From positions 25,846,166-25,910,165 of the forward strand of contig CAIIXF020000011.1 of NCBI GenBank assembly GCA_903813345.2: a stretch of 64,000 nt of DNA. The letters run 5' to 3'. Positions 22,731-34,200 of this stretch are shown here, one piece after another. The position numbers were made by a program, and so were the translations under genes. Numbering within the stretch: position 1 is the first letter of the stretch; the number at the start of each line of letters is the position of its first letter. The notes beneath the pieces were generated by a model, which was not told where the DNA came from, did not search any database, and worked only from the letters and a program-made list of their open reading frames with translations. The stretch is from Owenia fusiformis. Its lineage: Eukaryota; Annelida; Polychaeta; Sabellida; Oweniidae.

Positions 22731-25244
22731 ATGGCTGCATTATTTTTATGCGGTCACTTTTGCAGGAAAACTGCAAATGCCTCGCTATTTATGAGACCAA
22801 TTTTGACAAATACACATCAGAATGCTAGATTAGAAGTACAGTCATGTAATAATGTGCTGTTATTAAGTAAATTTCGATGTTCAAACCAGGTAGGATTGAC
22901 CAAAATATAACAAATATTTTTCATCTTTCATTCTCTCTGCTCTTCTTTGATTCTATTTTTCTTTGGATTGGATAGACTAATTTTTGATAAATTTTTGCCA
23001 AACTCCCATGTAGTGCTAGTCAACATATCACTGCGTCGGGAAGATAGTTTATTGTAAGCATGGCAACTTCGTAAGAAACAACTGACACCATAGGCCAAGG
23101 GTAAAGTAATAGTAAGCCGTATAATGGCGTATATTTATCCCGTTCCTGGACTATAGTCCTGCACTGATCGCATTCATTTGCCTGTACGATTACAACTTGG
23201 GAGAATTATCTACGCCCCTTACACTTAAGATACCTACCTCAATGCATTATAGAACTCAAGATGTAACTTCTAATATATTGGAACCGCCGATTGTCTGGGT
23301 ATATCGGCAGAACGGGAACATTTTCTCTTTTTCATCGAGAGAGATTCCATCACTTTTCAAAATGGCGGTTGGATTTAAAAGGGGAATCCCCCGTTTGGCT
23401 GTCCCGGATGTAGCCCGGAAGTACCAATATGGAGGAATTTGACGGTTGAAATAAGTTAAATGTTACACGCAAATATTGCGATCAAAAACAAAAATGTCTT
23501 CGTTCTGCCGATAAACCCAGACAATTGTGGATTCAACTACACGAAAAGAATGCTAAATTACCAAGGAATCTATTGAAGTAGGTATCTGAAGTGTAAGATC
23601 AGTAAAAAATTCTCCCATGTTGTAATCGCACAGGCAAAAGATTGAGATGTTCACAGGACCATAGTCCGGGAACGGGATAAGCGTATATCAATATAGAAGA
23701 GACAGGTGAACAACTCTGACTTAGACCACTTGTTAAGATGGAGATTTCAACAATATTCAGTGTATTCTTTTCAAAAAGCCATGGGGAGTTGATAGAAAAT
23801 TGATAGTTTGTAGCTCTTACCTAAGATTGAAACTCAGTCAGATGATATAGAGTGAATAATGCTGTCTAAAAGAGAGAATTTCTGAAAACCTGCAATTGCT
23901 TGGCAAGTTCATTGGTAAACAAGTGATCTGATTGGTCACTGCTGACCTCCCTGACCTCCACCAGTGACAATCAGTTTCAGCTTGACAGGCAATTGCAGAT
24001 ATCCATTAATAGTTGTTGTTTTATATGCAGTATTATATGCAGTTTTTAGATAAAGATTTGAAAAAACAATGATATAAGTTTGAAAAACACTTTGAAGAAG
24101 ATTTTGGAGAGATTTGGGAATACAATTTGATACCAGTAAGGAGAACTTGTGCCAAGACTAAAAAATGTGAAAAATTTTCAATCTTACTTGTGGACCTGTC
24201 TCTTCTATACACAGCTTACTATGACTTTTCCCTTGGCCTATGACTGACATGATTGGTTCTTGTCTCATGTTTGTTTCACACGATTGTAAAATCTAGACAA
24301 GCTCATTGGTTGGATTGCACTTATACTGTAACTAATAAACACATGTGGTGTGAAACATTATGAACAAAACTTTTAACTCTAAATCCTACCGCGGATATTT
24401 CTTCTTATATTTCATGATTTTCAAAACGTTTTGACAAAATAATGATTGGGCACAGGCGTAGTCAGGTGAGGTGAGGGAGCGATTGCACCCCTCCCCCTAA
24501 CCAATAAAAATATAACCATGATATAGAGGAAGAAAAGAGCTTTAAAATGTAAATATGTAAATAACCTATATGTATCATGTTATACAAACAACCTTGCCAT
24601 CTTTCAATGACATTGATAAAAATTTGATATATAAAGCTTGACAGATCAAAAATATTTTTTGATAATTAATCGTAAGCTTTGATGTGGTCTGTTTGAGCTG
24701 TTGTTGGTGTCAAATGAAAGATAAGGTTCTTATAAAAATTGGACATACTATGAAATTCAAATGTAAGTCTTTATTTTGCCCAAAAATGTTGAAAATATGC
24801 AAACAGGGCCTTTGACTTATATATCTGCTATAAATGGGCTTGGTAGCGTTTTGCAGATTATATACATAGGCATAGAGTTTGTCGTCACCAAATGGATGAT
24901 TTTTTCTATATACGATGATCATTTCCTCTGAAGTCATTGTTTACTCAGTACTGTCCAACATTGATTCTAGATGTTTCTCTCAGTTCACTGATTGGTTTAG
25001 AAAATGTTGGCAAAGTTGGTTTAAATTGATTTATGATCCAGGCTGTGATATCCATGCACTGGTAATAGGGGTGGGGTTGATCGTCTTAGCTTTTCAGAGG
25101 TCACGTCTTTAGATCTCTGCACTTAGGGTAGGGGATTTTACACCTTTGTTACAATTCACTTGGTTTTCTTTGCAGACTCGTTTCTTCCATCAAGGGTTGC
25201 CTACAAGAATTGGCGCATCTAAGAGGATCTTCTCCAAACTAACT
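22731..25244 (+). CDS. ABCB7: ABCB7 exons 1-2: mitochondrial targeting region
   Basis: Residues 1-76. The sequence starts [18 protein letters not shown] and continues rich in Arg, Lys, Ser and Asn with almost no acidic residues before residue 35, as expected for a matrix-targeting presequence. Exon 2 encodes [13 protein letters not shown] and SKRIFSKLT. The exact cleavage site cannot be read from the sequence. Both exons end in phase 0. Confidence 0.8.
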
Positions 25245-28200
25245 GTAAGTAGTACATGTATTACAATCTTTATGATAAAGGCTAGGGCAAATGAATTAAA
25301 TGTTTAACATATCCTTAGCCTCAAAGTGTAAAAACAAATCTCCACATTTCTTCTCATATCAACAACCTTGGAAATCCTAAATTTGTCTGTTTTTCCATTC
25401 ATTTGACTTAGCTAAAGCATTCAAGAATAAAACTGCTGGATTAACCTATTAACTTGTAATTTGCATACTGAACAATCCATTTAAGTCAACTAACAGTGAG
25501 CACATGACTTTTTGTGCAGCTGCATTGATCCATTCGAAATTAGCAAACTTGCAACTTGGAAGTAGGAGCAAGGCTGCTAAACTGTAAAATTGTATTGTCA
25601 AAGTTTTCAGATGATATTTATTAATGATATTTAAACACTAGCACTAGTAAGTAAAATAAAAGCTGTAACCATAGCAACTCTTTATTATACTTCAACATGT
25701 TGTAGTATTTTTATTATTATTGTATCTAGTGATCACTTGAAAAGCAATGATCAGATTAACTTTAAAGCCATACAGTAAGCATTCACATTTCTTGCAATGG
25801 CTATCAATGCCATGGCAATGAATTATGTGATTCAAAGTAACATTTCAAATATTAAGGTTAGTGTGTATGGTTGGAATTTTTATGCAGTCCCCTCATTGGA
25901 GTTACATGTTATTTCCAAATCTTAATTCCTCATCTCCCACATAGTTTACATCAATTCTTTCAATTTTTCAAAATGAATGCACTAATGTACCTAGAAAAGA
26001 GTAAAGAATTTTTTTTATTTTAAAATGTATGAAAAATGAGAAAATTTAGTGACTTACTTACTGTTTCTAGGTACATTAGTTCACTCTTTATGTAAAACTG
26101 AAATATGTAGATAATGTGGAGGAGGAGTTAATATTTGAAAAGTAACAAACATGACTAGATATGCAGACTAGAGCTGGCATCGAAAAGGATTTTAATGTTG
26201 ACATGTCGGAGCTCTCAATCAACAACGATATCGACATTGTCGGGTCCAATGATATTCGAAAAATGAAAAAAAATTTGAAGAAAATCCGTCTGAATTTTAG
26301 ATTTTCTAGGCTTGCAATTAGCAATACGATGCACAATAGTCATCCTCAGTTGTATGTTTTATATTTAACTTACAGGTAAACCATGTTCAAGTATCAGACT
26401 TTGACGAAAAAGCAATAAATAGACATAAAACTACGATTTCTGTTGTTATTTCCGGGCAGCCATTGAAAATAAATATGACCCCGAGACCTAATTCGAGAGC
26501 AGGAAGTCGATCAAAACAAAAAAGAAAATTTGAAAATGTAGGCGGTAAAACTTCACTAAAATACACCATACAGCAGGTAGTAACAAAGAATTTAATTCAT
26601 AGGGAAATAGCTTATTATGTTGTGAGTTCCGACTGTCGATCAAGAGGCGTTGTGTCGACATGGGTGTTGCAGAGAGCATTCGACTGACAATCGACCATTC
26701 CGACATTTGATGCCAGCTCTAATGCAGACTGCATCAAAATGGCCAAAATCATACACTTACCTTTAAAATACACTAATATTATTATATCCATGTACAGTGT
26801 GGTGACATTTTGAGATATTAACAAGATTAGCATTTGATATTTCTCTGAGGCTCAAAGTTTGAATTGATTATACCTGTTATTGAAACTTTATCCTTCACCT
26901 TAGGTATTTCTTATCCTTTTAATATCTGCAATACCATAAATAACAGGGTTTTAGATACCTTTTTGCCATGTTGAAATGTTGAATTATAGTTTTCTTTCCA
27001 TTCATTTTTAATAGATGGCAGCAAAGTCAACTATTCAGTTGTCGGACACTTGGCCCTTAACAAGAACATCACCCATGTCAATCTCCTTTTGGGCTCTTTT
27101 GTCTTCTTCTGTCATCAGCTGTAGAAAAATCAAAATAGGGTTTCATTCATTATATGGTTTTCTGGTACATGTCATGTACTAGGCTGATACAATTGAACTT
27201 GTAGTGATAGTAGTTCCCTTATAAAAAAATATTTAGTTGAGGGCAAAATGATCAAATGGCTTACCCCTTTACAGTTCATTTCAAGCATTTAAATCTCTTT
27301 ATTGATCAAGATCCCTATTAATATTCACATTTTGATGTCAATGTTTACATAATTGAGCCTGGAGCATATTCAAGGGTACAAGTACAACATAGCATAACCT
27401 GTCTGTCCTGTTTGAAATTACAATTTGTTTTTCATAAAATAAACTAGCAATGACGATAATGTCAGTGCCTAAATAGTAAACATAAATATAAACACATATC
27501 TGGGACTTAATTTGAATATTTTTGATTAGATTTAGATTAGGAATAATCCAGATACGAGGAGGTTACCGGTGGCTAATTTAGGTTAGATAACATGGCAGGG
27601 TATTAGAAAGTTCCCTGAAACTTGAATATTCATCGGTTTTAGTGCTTCAATTTTCATGTTACACTAATGCATCTAATAGTTAAACAAATTAAAATTTGCC
27701 ATGTAAAAGAAGATATTATCTGTCCAATAAAAGAAAAAAAGATATTTCACTTTTTGTGATTTATAACATTGGGACTATGAGGAATCTCCCCGACCTAAAA
27801 GTCACATTTCAAATATGATATCACTTTGACTGAATTTTTATTTTTTTATGATATAAATCAGTATTATTTTTACTCACATCTAGTCTTATACTGACCATGT
27901 GAGTCTCTTGAATGGTGCCGTTTTCTATTTAAAATCAAAGCTTGTGATTTCAGTTATAGATGTCAGAATTGTGACCCACAGATCACTGCTGGCAACATTT
28001 CTTAAATTGTTTAATGTTCGAATTTTTAGTGATCTTTTTAAAGCTTCTTGGACTTATTTTGTGATTTAATTATCAAAGAACCCAGATTAAGTTAAGTAAG
28101 TCTCTTGCAAAAAAATTGAAAAATATGAGACCTGTTGTTTCAGTTTCTTACTTCTTATGTTCTGTTCACACCAACTTTAATTCTCAGATTTTTTTTCCTG

Positions 28201-31200
28201 TCATGCAGTATGGCCACTCCTGGGGCCACTCTAACAAGACAGCCATGGAACACCCCTGTAATGAAGATCATTATTATACAACAATTTGGCATAAACTCAA
28301 AGGTTTTCATTTGTGTTGTGATGGCTAGCGATGAATCAATATTGGATCTAGTATTTAAGTCAATGCATGTTTGAAGCCATTCATTCAGCTCATGTTAACT
28401 TAGACTGTTAGAAAGGTAGTTTAAATAGTGAGACACTGAGGGACGACAATTTAACAAAAATCTGGGCAGTTATACCTGTATCTCAAATCTACTGGGATAA
28501 GCAAAAGGACTGCTTCGTGAACTCCAACAACAAAGGAAAGCTCATTTTTCCTCATCATAATCAGTCAGTTATATTTGAGATAAACACAGGCCTAGCACTA
28601 TGGGATGCTATTCGCCATTGGGAGGAATAGAGTGGGGGATCATCCCAAATTTTTCAATTACCCTACAGTTTATTACGCGCTGTATCTTCATGAATGATTG
28701 GGCAACTCTTACATCAAAGAACGCTACCACTGGTTTGCTGGCACGGGAGCAAAGAATGGGAATATATTATATGTGTGACCAAATTGGAGAAGGTGAAAGA
28801 GTATGCCAGTCAACGATCAACATGGCTTTTCCTCATTCATACAAAGCAGCTGGAGCACTGGCCATTGTTTCTTGCATATTGTTGGTTCTTTGCTTTGTCG
28901 CTTTCATGGTCGGTCTTTATTCAATGCGCAAATGCCCAGACATCTTCAGCGGAAAGTACTTTGCTGTAGTAGCAATTTTTATGTGGATATCGACCTTGTG
29001 CCACATTTTGAGCTATACCATATTTGGTACCTACATCGAAACGAACTACTATCACGTGAGACCATTTTACGACTCTACACTTACACTAGGAGGGTGGTAC
29101 CAGATGATGGGGGGTTCTGGAAACAGCCTGGTGGTGGCTGCCTTGTTAACTGTTGCCGCTGGGATGGTGTCAAGGCGTCAACGAGAAAATATGTGTTCGA
29201 ATGGACAAACAAATCCAGCCGTTGAAATGGAAAAGCAGTAATCTCTGACAGAAACTTCAAAATTAAATACATTTGAGGTACTACGTATCCAAAGAAACAT
29301 TTCTTGACTCTACAACCTATGCTGCCTAAGAACAGGAACAATTTGGTATGAACATTTCAATTCTGAAGTGAAGAAACTGATTTGTGGTTTATATATTAAA
29401 AATGGTAACAAAGGAATGATCACGATAATGAAATTTCATTTCAGTCGAGCATCTTTTGACATGCTCAAACATTTTGTGTGCTGTCTGTCCCAAAAGCATT
29501 CTGAAAGACAGATTATCATTGCTGATGTGTTTTCTTAAGATAAACCCAGGATAGATAAGGGTTATGTACTGGGAGGTTTTGGATATGTGATTTATCCAGA
29601 GGGAGATATGCATATCTATCTGAGGGACTGTAGGGACCGAAGGTAGATGTGCATATCTCACGAGGGATGAACCCAATATCCAAACCGACCGTACATAATT
29701 GCTTTATCCTATACCAAGTAGAGTTTTCCAATTTTCTTTCAAATTTTTTTTATTTTTCACATTTATTCACATTTTTCTTTTTTTCTATTTTTTTTCACAT
29801 ACACGTTTTTTTCAATTTTTTATTTTTTTCACATTTTTTCACATTTTTCTTTTTTTCAATTTTTTTTCAAAATTTTTTTCGAAGCGGGAAGATATGTCCT
29901 GGAGCGGGAGATATGGCGGGAGATATAGAGGTTCAGGATATGGAAACCTCAAAATCAGGATACGGGATATATCTTACCAACTTATCTCCCTAAAACTCTA
30001 CTTATTTGGCATAGGATAAAAATAGGTATATGGTTAATATAAATAGCTGAGACAAAATGTGAGTTAAAGGCAATTTATTACAATGATTTATATTTCATTT
30101 TTACAGTTTCAATTGAAAAAATATCTGGAAATATTTTTCCGTAACACAAGTGCCTCACCTACCTCATATCTGGCTTACTGGCTACACCCATGTTCTTCTC
30201 AAGTGCCTCACCTACCTCATGTTTGGCTTACTGGCTTCACCCATGTTCATCTCAAGTGCCTCACCTACCTCATGTCTGGCTTACTGGCTACACCCATGTT
30301 CTTCTCAAGTGCCTCACCTACCTCATATCTGGCTTACTGGCTACACCCATGTTCTTCTCAAGTGCCTCACCTACCTCATGTCTGGCTTACTGGCTACACC
30401 CATGTTCTTCTCAAGTGCCTCACCTACCTCATGTCTGGCTTACTGGCTACACCCATGTTCCAATGTTCTTCTTTGTAAATTAGATTTCCAAGAATCTTTC
30501 CAATAGTTTGATTCTGCCTCTGTTACTCTGTTACAGTATACTGTAAATTCATCAATTACGATGCTTTGACTCCCATGGTACCTCTCCTGTGTTCTGTGTT
30601 ATTATCCCTATATACTATAAGCAGCTTTCTTGGAGAAACCCCTTAGATTAAGGAAAATTGATAGATTAATTGATGTTAAATGTAAGTACATTTTGGCTTT
30701 ACCCCCAGTCCCCAGTCCCCAAATCTCACATCTTCTCATGCCTCCTTTAGACATGTTAGAGCTGAGTGAAAGAAGTGATCTCAGCCTTAATTTTTAGGAA
30801 CCAGGTCAATATTTTGAAGTTTCTACATAAATATCTGTATTGAATACCTTCATATTGACCCCCTCCCTTCATATTTGATTCATGATTCAAATTGAAAGTC
30901 ATTTAATTTTTACCCCCCATAAATGTGAGCGCTGATTTGCGTTTTTTTTTGCTTAAAAATGCCAAAATAAGAAAAATGCAAATCAGGCTCACATTAATGG
31001 GGGTACTTTCTAGAAAATTGTAAAATTTTAACTCTTTCTCCTAGATGTATTGAACAGTATATGTATTTATCACAGGGTTCTCACCAGGAAATATTTATGT
31101 TATATTTTATCCTTTATTATTGTGTATTCAGTCAAGTTTAGACTGTGGGAACAATCAATATTTGCCAATAGCTTCTGGTGGGAGCTAAATAGACAGTGGT

Positions 31201-34200
31201 GCTGATGTCTAAAAGCCTAATGAGAGCCCTGCCACCGAACACCAACTGTCTGGCGAGAGTCAGTATAATTCTCAAGTCTTGCTTCTCGTATATGATCCCG
31301 GCGTCTGTTTTTGCAAATGCCATAACTTACGATTTGGTCGCAAGTCATTGTTCATCAAAAAGTAGACAATGGTTTTCTCAGAAGCGTAAGTTAGGATGGT
31401 ACCGTTAACTACCCCTTGTCAGGCCCTTAGCCAGGATTTACCTGTGGGGGCGGTTTTACCAAGGGGGAGATTTTGCCAAGGGGGAGCTTTTTGACAGTTT
31501 TTGGCAAAAAATCATGCGAAAAGTACTCAGAATGGTGAAACACTGCATGATTTTGAAAGAATTTTTGCCCCCCCCTGGCTACGGGCCTGCCTGTGTATTT
31601 TTAGTAATAGTAGTTCATAGTTGTTTAGTTAGTTTTTCTATATAAGTGAAGGTTCAATTTTACTAAACATTTCATACTTAAATATAAATATGTGTACGAC
31701 TTTATTTTACTCAATATTGTTCCAAATACATGTTGTACATTTAAGATAAAATTATTTTATATAACCATTGTCATAGATTATAGTTTTAGAAAAACGTTTA
31801 CATTTGTAGTGTAATAAACTGAACAAATAAATAAAAATTTACATTCATATGAAATATTCATTCTTTAATTCTTATATTGTTTGGATAAAATGTCAGAATA
31901 AATTGAGTCTCAGGGGGAGAGACCTGGCTACCAACATATTTTTAAATTATAGATTCTTAGAACGCTCAATTTTATTCACAGTGATCTTCTGAGTTTTTAT
32001 GCCCAGAAGTGGCATCTGAAACAAATGGCAGGTGGTGACATTTTTCATATTAATGTCTTGATTCAACATTCTGAATTCTAGTTTTAACTGTTTTGGTCAG
32101 TCTATCCCATTACACCACCATTTTGACAAGCTGCAGACAGATTTCCAACAGGGTGGTGATATTAGTTAAATTTTCAACAAGATGCAGCGTCCAGTTGGTC
32201 AAATGGTTTGGAGATCATTGGTTCAGTATTTTGTCTTCCAGTTTATATTCATATATTTATTTTTCTGAACATCTGAGTGTACACCAGTCATAAGGAAAAC
32301 AAACCCCAACTATCCCAAACCATAATCAAACATGAAACGAAACAATGTCTAACACCACCCCCCCCCCTCCCGCCATTCAATAACCAATATCACAATCCAG
32401 GATCATAACACCACAAGATATACCATTCATACGGAAAAAGATTGTTTGCTAAAATGTGGTATTTGATTGGATATTGGTTAGATAAAAGAATTGTTTCTAA
32501 TTAAATAAGGTCTTCAAATTTCCTCGTTCATATTTGATGTAAGCTTAATCAAAATGTTATCTAAAAGAATATGAGCTCTATTAAAATGTATTTGCTTTGC
32601 ATTCATTATTTAAGCTCCATTTATTCCTAGATATTCAACCTCAGGAGTTAGTATGTAATACCTTGATAGATCAAGATGCTGGAGGACAAGTCATATAGAT
32701 TAGGGATGGGGCCATATAGATAGGGAGGGGGAGGGGGGTAAACTAGAATTTTGTGCTGTTGCTCTGATATAATCTAACATGCTTTTTGGTGCTTCAAGAG
32801 TCTTAAGCTCAGAGTTTTATGAAGCAGTTTATAAATTATTTAACATGTTATTTTCGTGAACCAATGGGTCTTCATGAATTAATATGTCACAGAATTTTAC
32901 TATTGAAATCTGTGCAAGTGATTGCAAAATAGAAAGATGTAAATGACATCTTGGATTTCTAACCCCATGGTAAGATATCTATTTTCCCTCAGGATATACC
33001 CCATATCCAAAACCTCCCATAACATAACACTCATTTATCATTAGCTGGATATACAGGGTGATCCAGAAGTAACGTCAAAGACATTGTAATTTCAAAAGTA
33101 TTCATCAGATCTTCATGAAATTTGGTATACATGTACCCACAACATTTCTGAGTTACCATCTCAAAGATTGGAATTCAATCATTTCATTGGTTGAAATTAT
33201 GGTTGCTATAGTAACCCGATATCGCGTAACCCGGGGCAAATTGAAGAGAAACCATAACGTTTTTGTGAATTTCTCTAATTTAAAAAGTCAGTAACATTTG
33301 AAAATGTTCATTGTTTGTTTTCTATGATTTCTATATTTGTTGCCATGGTAACAAATATGTAATAGTTGTGATGTCACAATAGGCATTCATAAAAAGCTTT
33401 CAATTTCTTTGAATTGCTTCCATCATCCATGACAAATACTAACATGACCAAGGACACTAACCCACCCAATTCAAGATGGCGCCAAGTCAGAGTAAAATAG
33501 AGCAAAGAACAAACATTAAGTTCTGTGTAAAGTTGGGGAAAGGTGTAAAAGAGACTATAAGACAGATAAAGGAGGCATATGGTAAAGCTGCCATTGCTGA
33601 GAGAAACATTTACAGGTGGTTTAACAAGTATTCCAGTGGATATGATGAAGTGGTAGACAAGCAGCGAGGAGGCAGGCCAGTGTCGTCATTCGATGATCAA
33701 ACCATCAAAGCAATTGAAGCTGATGTTATGGACAATAGGCAAATTTCTATCAGAGAATTGGCTGAAAAACACGATCTGAGCTATGGGACTGTGCAACGGA
33801 TACTGACAAAGAACTGTCTGTTAAAGAAGGTGTCTGCTAAATGGGTGCCGCATGACTTGACACAGGAGCAGAAAGACCGGCGTGTTAAGGCTTCAAGGGA
33901 CTTTCTTGCAAAATATCGGAGAGATGGAGATGACTTTCTTAACAAGATCATTACGAGTGACGAATCATTGCTATCATTCTACATCCCAGAGACCACGCAA
34001 CAAAGTTCATCGTGGAAACATGACAACTCCCCAACACCAACCAAGACTAAAATAGTACCAGGAATTCAACAAAAGAAACAAATGGTTGTGACATTCTTTG
34101 ACATTAGAGGAATGGTGTTAACCCATTTTGTTCCCATTGGCCAGAGAATTAATGCCGTTTACATTGCAAAGGTAAGATATCATTTGTTCTAATAATACAT

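Noticed and set aside
28208-28374. First exon (helix 1) of the claudin-like gene, beginning [14 protein letters not shown]
   Set aside because: The acceptor before it is good, but the peptide lacks a convincing 20-residue hydrophobic helix and no donor in a matching phase was found.
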